From NCBI GenBank assembly GCA_963576725.1, contig OY755240.1, positions 16,904,440 through 16,968,439 of the forward strand: a DNA stretch of 64,000 nucleotides. Reading direction: 5' to 3'. This DNA comes from Azorinus chamasolen. Its lineage: Eukaryota > Mollusca > Bivalvia > Cardiida > Solecurtidae. Made by a program: the position numbers and the translations under genes. Below are positions 31,051 to 39,119 of this stretch, piece by piece. How positions within the stretch are numbered: the first letter of the stretch is position 1; each line of letters starts with the position of its first letter. The notes under the pieces are model-generated. The model did not search any database. It saw only the letters and a program-made list of their open reading frames with translations, and was not told the origin of the DNA.

Positions 31051-31296
31051 TTAACTCTATCGGCGCCAAATTTCTAATTGTCCTATGTAATCCAATTTTG
31101 TTAAATCATATGGTAAAATAAGAAAATAAGATAAACAAATGCAAATTCCAAAGGAATAAAGCACAGATATAAAAATAGAGTTAAGACAAAAAGCGAAGTC
31201 CTTGATTAGAAGCCGCCTTGAAAAAGGTGGCCTCTGATCTGGGACTGCACTATTTGTCGTGGTGCATTTTTGCGACATTGGCGGTGAAAGGGTTAA
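31051..31296 (-). mobile_element. TTAA-I MITE
   Basis: TTAACTCTATCGGCGCCAAAT to ATTGGCGGTGAAAGGGTTAA. Core CAAAAAGCGAAGTCCTTGAT...CTGATCTGGGACTGCAC with centre CCGCCTTGAAAAAGGTGGC. Confidence 0.9.
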
Positions 31297-31388
31297 CAAT
31301 CCAACTAATCCAATGTTTCCTATAGTATACAACACAGCCTCTCTGAGGGACAACAAGTTGGTGGTCTGTTGCCAATGTATTGCAATTA

Positions 31389-31787
31389 CGGTAAAACCTT
31401 TCTAAAACGACCACTAGAAAGAAATCTAATTCTGGACTTTATATGCAGCTGGTACATGAAAGCTTCATTGTTTTGCAATAACCCTTTCCTTCATATAAAC
31501 GTGTTTTCACGCATTTGCATACAGAGAAGACCCAGATCAGACGGCTGCCATAGATCCAGATCAGAGTTGTAGGAGCCGTATGACCATGTTCTGATCTATT
31601 TGCTTCTTTAGTTTCAATAATGGTTACAATGTTACATCTTCCATATTTCATTATAGCTAATTTCTCCGTGAATATTCAGTAGATATTGAAAATTCGACTA
31701 AATACAGAGCAGGGAAATGGTTAAACACCAAACTGCTTTTGAACATTCCGGTGTAAATTAAGTGGTCGAATTAGAGAGGTTCTAATG
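31389..31787 (+). mobile_element. TA-2-like element split by TTAA-K
   Basis: CGGTAAAACCTTTCTAAAACG at left; GGTCGAATTAGAGAGGTTCTAATG at right. The insert sits between TTTTGCAATAA and TTAAACACCAAACTGC, equivalent to the TGCATTAAGCAACC arm in intact copies. Confidence 0.7.
31478..31724 (-). mobile_element. TTAA-K MITE nested in TA-2
   Basis: ATAACCCTTTCCTTCATATAA to ACAGAGCAGGGAAATGGTTAA. The core is partially duplicated (CCCAGATCAGACGGC and TCCAGATCAGAG) and its second arm is short. Confidence 0.8.
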
Positions 31788-31793
31788 TACTAA

Positions 31794-31998
31794 CAATTAA
31801 ACCTCTCTAATGCGACCACCAAAAAGGGACATAATTGTGGGTGGCAGAGCCAGGTGGTAGCTTAATGCAGGACGAACGTTATGCAGAAAACTCCTATAGG
31901 AGCTTTCTGCATAACATACGTCCTACATTAAGCAACTACAAGCTTATAAAGACAGTTATGTTTATTTGTTAAGTTGTCGCATAAGAGAGGTTCTATTG
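31794..31998 (+). mobile_element. TA-2 MITE
   Basis: CAATTAAACCTCTCTAATGC to GTCGCATAAGAGAGGTTCTATTG. Core CCAGGTGGTAGCTTAATGCAGG, centre ACTCCTATAGGAGCTT. Only 6 bp separate it from the previous TA-2-like element. Confidence 0.85.
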
Positions 31999-32119
31999 TA
32001 CTTATTTGTTTACAAACTACAGAATGGTTTTCATTTACAAGCCGGTTCGTATGGTGTTTATCCTATTTTATCCTATTGGTTGCACCGGTTGTGTATGTTT
32101 TACAATGTAATTAAGTAAG

Positions 32120-32346
32120 TTGAACGTTACTCAATAAATACGCATTTTTATACCTTTGCTAACAGAGTAGACGGAGCAGTCCGATAGAGGATCGGTTCTG
32201 TTTGCTTATGATATAATATAGATATTATTCTGTAGTTTCTGTGATTATCAAAACGGCATGAATCCATGTGGTATTAGAGCACTTAAACTTAGACTTATCA
32301 ATATTCATGACGTCATCATTTCTTACCCGATTATTCGTGAGTTAAT
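32120..32346 (+). mobile_element. TTAA-G MITE
   Basis: ACTCAATAAATACGCATTTTTATACC, shortened core TAACAGAGTAGACGGAGC...GGATCGGTTCTGTTTGC, then ATTCATGACGTCATCATTTC and GTGAGTTAAT. Carries TGACGTCA. Confidence 0.7.
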
Positions 32347-32524
32347 ATTTCGACTCTATTTCGTCTTTGTTAGGATAATAACTCTACATATGTACTCATA
32401 TAAAATCACACACATCTAAAGCTTTCTGTAGATGTATTGAAGTAAAAAATGCACAGTGTTCTTGTCTGTTTTTAAACTGAACAAAGACCCAGTCGGGTCT
32501 ACACATGAGAGCTAGAGCTTAATA

Positions 32525-32735
32525 CAGTAAAATCTCTCCAAACCGGACGTTTAAGTTAATAAACAGTTGTCTTGGAGACAGAATGCAGCTTAATTTAGGA
32601 TAAAAGCCATGCCGAAAACTCCACTAGGAGCTTAGAGGAGCTTTCTGCACGACTTGCACATTGCATTAAGCAGCCGCTTAGCAAACATATCTAAATTCTT
32701 CTCAACTGGAATTCCAGTTCAGAGGGGGTTCACTG
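32525..32735 (+). mobile_element. TA-3 MITE
   Basis: TA-flanked: CAGTAAAATCTCTCCAAACC to CAGAGGGGGTTCACTG. The centre has a duplicated AGGAGCTTAGAGGAGC. Confidence 0.88.
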
Positions 32736-32841
32736 TACATATATGCCGTTTGTGTTTTGATCAAATTTCATTTAGATAATGTTTTTATTCATACATGTAT
32801 AAATTCATCTGATGGCTGGTGTAGAATAAAGCAGATATATA

Positions 32842-33045
32842 CAGTAAAGCCTCTCTATAACGGACACTAAATTGTGTTAATTAGTTGGTATTAAGGGCAG
32901 GTGGTTGCTTAAAGCAAGGTGAAAGTAAAACAGAACGCTCCTATAGGAGCGTTCTGTTTTACTTTCACCTTGCTTTAAGCAGCCACCTGTCTTTACCACA
33001 CACTACTTGGTGTAATTTAGTGGCCGTTATAGAGAGGTTTTACTG
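32842..33045 (+). mobile_element. TA-1 MITE, well preserved
   Basis: TA-flanked: CAGTAAAGCCTCTCTATAAC to AGAGAGGTTTTACTG, with a long near-perfect hairpin, centre ACGCTCCTATAGGAGCGT. Confidence 0.94.
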
Positions 33046-33078
33046 TATTCTGTACCTCGTCTATGACACCTACTCGTG

Positions 33079-33520
33079 CAGTGAAATCTCCATTATACGA
33101 ACACTTTATCATTATCGATATTTAATAGGCTACGAGTGTCACCTTAACCCATTCCCTCATATTGACGACTTTTTACGACTCTGTAGAAGTCACCTTGTGA
33201 AACCATTGTGACAAATAGAACATTTGCTTCTATAGGAGCAAATGCTCTATTTATCACAATGGTTTCAAACTACAAAATTCTAAAATGTTCCTCTTCTCTA
33301 GTTAATGCTCCTTTTCGATAGATTTATTCAAAGAGGTTGTATCTAAACATAGCCTATTAGGTGATGGGTTAATGCAGGGTGAAAGTCGTGAAGAAAGCTC
33401 CTAGATGAGCTTTCTGCATGCATTTTGCCCTGCATTGAGCAGACACCTGCATACAAAGACATTATTTTTCATTAATTACTAAAATTTCGTAGTATTAAGT
33501 TTTTAATGCACTTGTAGCAT
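33079..33520 (+). mobile_element. TA-class element split by TTAA-A
   Basis: The left end is CAGTGAAATCTCCATTATACG, the left arm GAGTGTCACC ends at TTAA, and the right side resumes TTAATGCAGGGTGAAAGTC. The mirror arm (CCTGCATTGAGCAGACACC) shows the break is exactly at the arm's TTAA. The right end is poorly defined. Confidence 0.65.
33144..33372 (+). mobile_element. TTAA-A MITE nested in a TA-class element
   Basis: TTAACCCATTCCCTCATATTG to ATTAGGTGATGGGTTAA; TTAA at both junctions; centre GCTTCTATAGGAGC. Confidence 0.95.
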
Positions 33521-33730
33521 GAGACATGAATGATGAGATAAAAGGTGAGATGTCACGTAACACTATTTAGAAAGTTAATGGAAAGTGATTGGATAACGGA
33601 ACAAGACTACCGTTTTAATTTCAAGTAATTTCAAGTAAATAATGAGTTACTATCAATTATGATTTTCAGCATCGATCAAACTTCAGAATGTAAAGGTCAC
33701 ATCAGTCTACATATATCACTGACATTTTCG

Positions 33731-33841
33731 ATCGGGATCCGGACGAGACCTCCAGTATAATGTCTCGATGATTCAGACGATGCCTCCAGTATAATGTCTG
33801 GATGATCCAGACGAGGCCTTCCGTATCATGTCTGGATCTAT
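33731..33841 (+). repeat. Short tandem, 3 units of 35-38 bp
   Basis: Three units built on CCAGACGAGGCCTTCCGTAT-like sequence: GACCTCCAGTATAATGTCT, GCCTCCAGTATAATGTCTGG, GCCTTCCGTATCATGTCTGG. Confidence 0.85.
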
Positions 33842-33844
33842 CCA

Positions 33845-33985
33845 GGTAGTAGCTTAGTTCAGGGTGAACGTCATGCAGAACACCCCCTAAGAGCTTTCTG
33901 AATGAATTTTACCCTGCATTAAGCAGCCACCTGCTTAAAAGGATCAAAATTACTACTAGAATTCAGGTTTAGAGAGGTTTTATTG
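33845..33985 (+). mobile_element. TA-3 MITE, left-truncated
   Basis: Core CCAGGTAGTAGCTTAGTTCAGG...CCCTGCATTAAGCAGCCACCTGC; right end GGTTTAGAGAGGTTTTATTG. Confidence 0.72.
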
Positions 33986-34004
33986 CATCGCCTCGACCCC
34001 TATT

Positions 34005-34093
34005 TGCCCTATAGGCCTGCATTAAGCTACCATCTGCATTACATATCCATAATTAGACCTCTTTTTGATGGTCGCTTAAGACAGGTTCTACTG
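34005..34093 (+). mobile_element. TA-4 right half
   Basis: CCTGCATTAAGCTACCATCTGC followed by GATGGTCGCTTAAGACAGG and TTCTACTG. The left half is absent. Confidence 0.65.
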
Positions 34094-34135
34094 TCCTACC
34101 GTTACTGCATTTATGGCTGCCACTTGGTTGATGCG

Positions 34136-34331
34136 TTAACATTTTACTGTTTACTTGTAAACAGATTAGACCCAGATCAAGCGTCTGATCTGAGTGTGCT
34201 CTATTTGCTTATGGAATATTATACATGTATATCTGATACTACAGTGTATTCAATGACAAAAGCGACTTCGTATGCCATTACATTACAAAGGTCAGCTAAT
34301 AAATAATCATGATGACGTCATTATCTCTTAA
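34136..34331 (+). mobile_element. TTAA-G MITE, right end missing
   Basis: TTAACATTTTACTGTTTACTTG, core GTAAACAGATTAGACCCAGA...CTGATCTGAGTGTGCTC with collapsed centre, then ATGATGACGTCATTATCTC ending at the next TTAA. Confidence 0.65.
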
Positions 34332-34435
34332 CCCATTAGTGCCCTGTGTCCCTTAAAAGGACATAGGCAAACAGTGTAGACCCAGAAGAAGCCCTTGGAT
34401 CAGGTTCTGCACGTTGTCTGAACCCATCAATGTCC
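34328..34435 (+). mobile_element. TTAA-F/N-like fragment
   Basis: TTAACCCATTAGTGCCCTG and the core AGGCAAACAGTGTAGACCC...GATCAGGTTCTGCACG. The right end is lost before the exon region. Confidence 0.45.
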
Positions 34436-34606
34436 ATGACCTATTCCGGTGATTATTTTATGCTGTGTCCCCTCCATATTGGAAATGGAATGGTTCTCAA
34501 GTAAGGTCTGGGCGAGTTTTCCTTACATATTAATATGGGAATAAAATGTTGAAATCCATATTTATCAGGTAAAGGGATATTAGTGGGGAGAGCTGCCATC
34601 ACATAC

Positions 34607-34695
34607 CTTGTCCATACGTAGTCGTACCAGCGCTGTACTCGTCGTTGTAAGTCGGGCGGAATGTTATGCATCTGCATGTAGAATTTGGCACCATC
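34607..34695 (-). CDS. Exon of a cyclic nucleotide-gated channel, start of C-linker
   Basis: On the minus strand this 89-bp block is flanked by TTTATTTTATAG (acceptor) upstream and GTATGT (donor) downstream. It reads open from its first base: DGAKFYMQMHNI then PPDLQRRVQRWYDYVWTR, plus two bases of a split codon. That matches the segment after the sixth transmembrane helix in CNG channels, where a YM...(V)xxWFxYxW pattern opens the C-linker joining pore to cyclic-nucleotide-binding domain. The spacing and the IP..QRRV..WY.Y.W pattern leave open whether it is an alpha- or beta-type subunit. The channel would sit in the plasma membrane as a tetramer and conduct cations when cGMP or cAMP binds. 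Neighbouring DNA is all repeats, so its introns must be long; the pore and binding-domain exons were not found. A retro-copy is unlikely given both splice sites. Confidence 0.85.
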
Positions 34696-34788
34696 CTATA
34701 AAATAAATGAAATGTCTAATTGCATAAAGGTTTCCTACATAAGAGCCATGACAAAAACACCCTTTACCAATAAGTGACACGAGTCTAA
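34696..34788. other. Intron sequence upstream of the CNG exon
   Basis: Unique-looking sequence ending in a pyrimidine-leaning acceptor (minus strand CATTTCATTTATTTTATAG). It runs to the TAA target site (34786-34788) of the next element. Confidence 0.5.
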
Positions 34789-35529
34789 AGGGGCCGTCAC
34801 ACCATGACGTTCTGTCAACGTTCTCTGAACATTTCAATCGTTCAATTTTTGAGCGTTCTAGAGTGAGGATGACACATCTGGCGTGTGATATAAACGTGTA
34901 CCTAACGCATGACTAGCGTGTGTCTTACGCGCGAGAAGCGTGTAACAGCGACCAAGTAAGATACCCCTGAAAACCATTAGCATGTGCTAACGTGCCACTG
35001 GCGCACAACGAACGATTTGTGAACGTTAGACGAGCGTGTTGAGCGTGTGACTAACGTATGAATAACGACAGAATAGCGTTTTGACGTTCGTTTGACTTTA
35101 GTCACACGCTGCGTGCGCTAGGGGACCGTTCAGTGGTCGTTGACAGGTCGCCAGTGAGTTGGTCGCTGCAATGCAAACGATTAGTAACAACCAAGTAACG
35201 CTAGAGTAACGACTGACTGACGATATCCGAACGCGTGCAACGCTCATCGAACGTTAGTAAAACGTTCCATTAACGCTTTTAAACGTTCTTCAGCGTTTAA
35301 AATTAAACGTTGAAGAACGCTGGTCTCAGTGAGAACTTTTGTGCATGTTCAAAACTTTTTTTCCGGACCAGCGTTCTCCGCCGATTCCCGGCGATCACCG
35401 ACGTTCACTAGCGTTCACAAGCGTTCACACAACGTTCTTCTGGCGCTATCCCAGCGACCATGGGCGACTACCAACGTTTACTCAAACGCCAGAGAACGCT
35501 GACCAGAACGTCATGGTGTGACGGGCCTA
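34789..35529. mobile_element. PIF/Harbinger-like non-autonomous element, 741 bp
   Basis: Terminal inverted repeats AGGGGCCGTCACACCATGAC and (complement) TAGGCCCGTCACACCATGAC continue into GTTCTG...GTTCTCTG for about 37 bp. TAA directly repeats on both sides (34786-34788 and 35530-35532), fitting the 3-bp TWA target of PIF/Harbinger/ISL2EU elements. The interior has no transposase and is packed with AACGTT, AACGC and GCGTT words plus an inner hairpin (AACGTTCTTCAGCGTTT / AAACGTTGAAGAACGCT). GC content is clearly above the neighbourhood. Confidence 0.85.
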
Positions 35530-35550
35530 TAAAGGATACTTGGCACTAAA

Positions 35551-35622
35551 GGGGCATAGGCAAACAGTGTAGACCAAGATCAGAGAGGCGGATGATCTGG
35601 GTCTACACCTTTTGAATGTCAC
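35551..35622 (+). mobile_element. TTAA-N/F core
   Basis: GCAAACAGTGTAGACCAAGATC...GATGATCTGGGTCTACACC, preceded by GGGGCATA. Possibly the displaced partner of the fragment at 34328, but termini are missing. Confidence 0.45.
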
Positions 35623-35818
35623 TAAGGCTGATTTTGTCATGACAATGCTCGTGTATGTCAGAAATCCCGATAAGATGCGCAAATTTTCAAGAATTCCTCC
35701 TTTATTTCTCCACCAAACCCTATACTATGACCTCTCTTTAGAATCGTCTCTTCGAGACGATTCTAAAGAGTAGTCACAGTATAGGGTTTGGTGGAGAAAT
35801 TGTAACATGGTGAAAGTT

Positions 35819-35894
35819 GTGACTCTACTGGGTATCGAACCCAGGTCCTCTGGCTTACCATGCCAACAATCTACCGACTGAGATACCAAGTCAC
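35819..35894 (-). tRNA. tRNA-like sequence in LTR copy 1 (not a functional gene)
   Basis: A 76-nt tRNA-like fold on the minus strand: outer stem GTGAC / GTCAC, B-box GGTTCGATACCC with perfect T-stem CTGGG/CCCAG, A-box-like TATCTCAGTCGG, and a 5-bp anticodon stem TTGGC/GCCAG with loop ATGGTAA (anticodon position GGT). Two extra bases at each end of the acceptor and a weak D-stem make it a tRNA-derived module rather than a gene. Confidence 0.65.
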
Positions 35895-35942
35895 ACAGTA
35901 AAGCCTATCAACTTATTTCACCACAATCTCTACCCGGCTACA

Positions 35943-36086
35943 CACATCCCCTCTACACAAGAATTCGTCCGAATTCTTACTCAAAGAACACTCCACAAGT
36001 TTCTAATTATTACAAATTATCTTCATATCATCGTCACATCATCGTCATATAAATCACCCAGTGGGTTATTTACATCGGGCGCCAAA
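35943..36086 (-). other. TRIM interior
   Basis: 144 bp between the LTRs, no open frame. Holds the primer-binding-site-like TGGCGCCCGATG next to the 36087 repeat, the purine tract next to the 35942 end, and GAATTCGGACGAATTC, a small palindrome, between. Confidence 0.75.
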
Positions 36087-36106
36087 TGTAACATGGTGAA
36101 AAAGTT

Positions 36107-36182
36107 GTGGCACTACTGGGACTCGAACCCGGGGCGTCTGGTTTACCATGCCAACACTCTACCGACTGAGCTACCAAGCCAC
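36107..36182 (-). tRNA. tRNA-like sequence in LTR copy 2 (not a functional gene)
   Basis: Same fold as copy 1: outer stem GTGGC / GCCAC, A-box TAGCTCAGTCGG intact with D-stem GCTC/GAGT, B-box GGTTCGAGTCCC, same loop ATGGTAA. The A-T pair at outer-stem position 4 of copy 1 is G-C here, a compensated change. Confidence 0.65.
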
Positions 36183-36293
36183 AAGGTAAAGTCGACCAAC
36201 ATATTTCACCACAATCTCTACCCGGCTATAAAATGATGATTTTAGTATTTTCGGTACGCACCTTTATCTATAGCCCTATGAATATACATTGTA

Positions 36294-36655
36294 CAGTGTT
36301 CCCTCCCTACAACGGCCCTCTCAACAACGATCCCCTCCTTACAACAACGCATGTCACTGTTTCCGAAACAACAAGGCTCCAGAAACAACTTTTTTCCATC
36401 GTATTTTCTTTATGCCTCCCTCAAACCCTATGTTGTGACCACTCTTTAGAATCGTCACTTTGTGACGATTCTAAAGAGTGGTCACAACATAGGGTTTGAT
36501 AGAGGCATAACGGTTTTAGTTCTCGAAATGCACATTATCTGGGGATCTGCAAACAAGCTAATTATGTTTGATTTTCCCTCCCTATAGCAACTCCCCCTGA
36601 ACAACACATACAATCTTTGTATCCCAAAGGGTGTCGTTGTAGAGAGGGAACACTG
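36294..36655 (+). mobile_element. TA-7 MITE with an IR-D-type hairpin
   Basis: TA-flanked: CAGTGTTCCCTCCCTACAAC to TTGTAGAGAGGGAACACTG. Its centre (about 36414-36507) is the IR-D palindrome CCTCAAACCCTATGTTGTGACC... with centre GTCACTTTGTGAC. A second copy lies at 55320-55681. Confidence 0.93.
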
Positions 36656-37060
36656 TATAATGTAATTGCAAGCCAACGTGTGTTTTTTCATGTGTACAAA
36701 TGATACAAAGTGTACAAACTCTTTCATTAACAGATAAGCAAATATGGTTATCAGTAGGTCTCCCATTTATTGGACTAGTTCGCACCGTAGTGACAGCTAT
36801 TACTTCTAAATATAGTCTCTGCCAGGCCAGGTATTGCCTAGAATGAGGACATATAGACTTAGATATTTAATAACAGTACTGGCAAATTATACTATGCTCA
36901 TCGTGCTGAGTAACGGCTTTTCGATAGAAAACGCTGAATATTTACATACACGGGCAGAAAAGTTCGTTGCTTGCAAGAAATTGCAATATCCACAGTGAAA
37001 TAGTCCATCAGTATTTACGTACGGTTGCACAGTATGCTGAAGGCTCCTGTAAGATTGTGA
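36656..37060. other. No supported feature
   Basis: A minus-strand open frame here has no recognisable domain. No element ends seen. Confidence 0.3.
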
Positions 37061-37128
37061 ATGACAAACAGTGCAGACCCTGGCCAAAGGCTTAGGGTCC
37101 TCTGATCTTGATTTACACTGTCAGTATA
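37058..37128 (-). mobile_element. TTAA-N core
   Basis: GTGAATGACAAACAGTGCAGACCC...CTCTGATCTTGATTTACACTG matches N elements read in reverse. Ends not found. Confidence 0.45.
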
Positions 37129-37189
37129 TTTGTTTTATCCGCATTCATTGTGTTACAAACATACTCAACATGTTTAACAGCCGTACACT

Positions 37190-37300
37190 CGTGTATAAGC
37201 CCTGAAAGTAACAGATCCTTCGAAAGCAAAAGCAGCAATGCCAAAAGAGAAAATTACAGACTCGGTTTTATTGAGTCTGTTCATGAGCAGTTATGAAAAG
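37190..37300 (+). repeat. Interspersed repeat R1, copy 2
   Basis: GATCCTTCGAAAGCAAAAGC...ACTCGGTTTTATTGAGTCTG and TTCATGAGCAG; complement of 18473-18572. Confidence 0.7.
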
Positions 37301-37429
37301 TGCAGGACTACTCACGAATCTAGCACACAACCCACTTAAAACATGCCGTTATGAAATACATAGTTCTGATCCGCATTGAATCTGCTTGTAAAGGTTTCCA
37401 TAGATGAGACAATTAGAGTACGCAATATG

Positions 37430-37675
37430 TTAACCCCTCCCCTGTTTTGTATTTGTTCCAAATTTTAGTACCTGCAAACTATTCATTGACAACATAATTT
37501 AATGAAATATGGAAGGTGGAACATTGTAGCTATTTTAGAAAGTAAAGAAACAAATCTATCAAATTCCACTAGCAAACAGAGCAGACCCTGATCAGACGGC
37601 TCCTATAGGAGCCGTCTGATCTGGGTCTACTTTGTTTGCAAATGCGTGGAATAGTGATAATATGAAGAAGTTTAA
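37430..37675 (+). mobile_element. TTAA-K MITE, well preserved
   Basis: TTAACCCCTCCCCTGTTTTG to ATGAAGAAGTTTAA. Perfect core AGCAAACAGAGCAGACCCTG centred on GACGGCTCCTATAGGAGCCG. Confidence 0.9.
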
Positions 37676-37716
37676 TCCAGATGGTCTTAACCTATTGAAT
37701 GCCTCAAATTTCGTGT

Positions 37717-37856
37717 AAGTAGAACCTATCTTAAGCGACCATTAAAAAAGAGATCTAAATCTTGGTCCGTAGGTAGCTTATGCAAATCGAAGTTAATGCC
37801 GAATGCTCAAATTGGAGCTTTCGGCATTACTCATGTCCTGCTTTTAGCAACAACCC
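37717..37856 (+). mobile_element. TA-4 MITE, right-truncated
   Basis: AAGTAGAACCTATCTTAAGCG, then hairpin GGTAGCTTATGCAAATCG...CATGTCCTGCTTTTAGCAACAACC. The right TIR is replaced by a GGATCAGAGGGCTC core (37860-37925). Confidence 0.7.
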
Positions 37857-37983
37857 GCTTTTGTATACCCGGATCAGAGGGCTCTTCAGGGAACCATCGG
37901 ATCAGGGATTGCACTGTTTGTTATTCAAAATTCACCTGCAAAGCATACCCTTTCACACAAAATGGACTCTTTAGAGCTACACG

Positions 37984-38160
37984 TAAAGGTACGTACCCAA
38001 ATACTAAACTCGTCATTTCTCCACCAAACCCTATACTGTGACCACTCTTTAGAATCGTCTCATCGAGACGATTCTAAAGAGGGGTCACAGTATGGGGTTT
38101 GGTAGAGAAATAAAGGAGCTATTCTTGAAAGTGTTTAAATTTACGAATCTTATCTGGACC
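37984..38160. repeat. IR-D inverted repeat
   Basis: Arms ATTTCTCCACCAAACCCTAT and ATGGGGTTTGGTAGAGAAAT, centre GTCTCATCGAGACG. The left flank GGTACGTACCCAAATACTAA is family-typical. Confidence 0.88.
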
Positions 38161-38571
38161 TCTGGAGTCTATCATAGAATGATAAGGAACAAAGCGTTTA
38201 ATACCTTACCGATCAAAGTGTTAAAAATCGAAATCAATAGAAAAAATGTCAGGTTTCCTCTGTGAATGTTATTTGTGTTATATTTCAATTTTTTGTTCTT
38301 AAGATGAACACAGTGAAATAAATACTGCACCGACAAGAACACACATTTTATTAACAGCATCTTGCATCACCACAGGGAACTAACTGAAGGCGTCTAATGG
38401 ATAGTGTAACACGCGATTGGTAAGGTCGATGTCTTCAATTTTCTAATAAAAGTCGTATGAAATCAACTGTACTTCATCGTGACGGGTTCCTAAGATCTGA
38501 CTGATAATTAACCAAGCGTGCAATGCCTAAATAACTAAATCTTAACCAAAATAAGTATCTGCCTTGGGCCT
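38161..38571. other. No supported feature
   Basis: AT-rich sequence, no termini or hairpins recognised. Confidence 0.35.
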
Positions 38572-39119
38572 GAACGCTTTACTCCACAAATACGCCTTTC
38601 TATGGTTCTGCAAAAAGAGTAAACCCTTATCAAAAGGCTCATATAGGAGCCGTCTCATCAGTGTATGTTATGATTTGCTTATGAGCTGCACATACTCTCC
38701 GTGAGGGGGTGCTGCAGAATGAATAGATAGATAGATATAATATAGATCTGATTCTACAGTTTCAACAAAGGCCAAACTTACCTGTGTTCATGTATTATTA
38801 CAAAAAATGAATCTAATTTATATTCATTGTGTCGTTATTTGTTATTTAACCCTTCTCTTGCTGAATTTCAAAATACATTTCTCCTTCTTTACCCATGCCC
38901 TGTTGTATAATTACATATAACTTCACTGTGTACACGTATTTCGCGGTGCAATCACTGCTGTGGAGTGCACTGGTTGCACAATCAACTTGTAAATAGTGCA
39001 GACCCTGATGAGACAGCTCCTGCAGGAGCTGTCTCATCTGGGTCTTCACTATTTACAGGTACGTATATTGACGTGAATAGCATGCGAAGGGTTAACACAT
39101 TCATGAAGTAAAGGGTTAA
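38572..39119 (+). mobile_element. TTAA-G element split by TTAA-J, with a 50-bp insert
   Basis: Starts ACGCTTTACTCCACAAATACG. Core AAAAGAGTAAACCCTTATC...GGCTCATATAGGAGCC. GCTGCACATACTCTCCGTGAG and an (ATAG)n tail (about 38689-38735) interrupt TGCTTATGA-TATAATATAG. The G right end reappears after the J insert as CATTCATGAAGTAAAGGGTTAA. Confidence 0.8.
38846..39095 (+). mobile_element. TTAA-J MITE nested in TTAA-G, 67-codon frame
   Basis: TTAA at both junctions; CCCTTCTCTTGCTGAATTTC to GCATGCGAAGGG; centre CAGCTCCTGCAGGAGCTG. The family frame is open on the minus strand (38846-39049). Confidence 0.95.

Larger units (their letters stand above)
35801..36230 (-). mobile_element. TRIM-like LTR retroelement with tRNA-like LTRs, 430 bp
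   Basis: Two direct repeats of 142 and 144 bp (35801-35942, 36087-36230; roughly 85% identical by eye) flank a 144-bp non-coding interior. Read on the minus strand, the repeats begin TGTAGCCGGG and end CATGTTACA (TG...CA with inverted TGTA/TACA). AAAT flanks the whole element (35797-35800, 36231-36234). Just inside the 5' repeat is TTTGGCGCCCGATG, whose TGGCGCCCGA equals the start of the tRNA-Lys primer-binding site of retroelements. A purine tract GTAGAGGGGATG precedes the 3' repeat. These are the parts of an LTR retrotransposon without genes, i.e. a TRIM. It must depend on enzymes supplied in trans. Confidence 0.85.
35655..36275. repeat. IR-D split by the TRIM-like element
   Basis: Palindrome 35703-35800 (centre GTCTCTTCGAGACG). 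After the insert the usual IR-D flank resumes as AAATGATGATTTTAGTATTTTC...GCACCTTTATC. Removing 35801-36230 plus one AAAT recreates the family sequence. Confidence 0.85.

Noticed and set aside
32885..33211. 108-codon frame
   Set aside because: Translates the TA-1 hairpin, its TIR and the start of a TTAA-A element.
34453..34606. Extension of the CNG exon frame downstream of the donor site
   Set aside because: The open frame continues past GTATGT, but its residues do not match the family, where the C-linker should continue toward the cyclic-nucleotide-binding domain; it is intron read-through.
35819..36182. Two functional tRNA genes
   Set aside because: Both lie at the same place in long direct repeats with TG...CA ends and target duplications. 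The acceptor stem is offset and the D-stem is weak in one copy.
36294..36655. Hairpins as rho-independent terminators or microRNA genes
   Set aside because: The hairpins are dispersed in many copies with transposon ends; nothing indicates a bacterial terminator or a single-copy microRNA.
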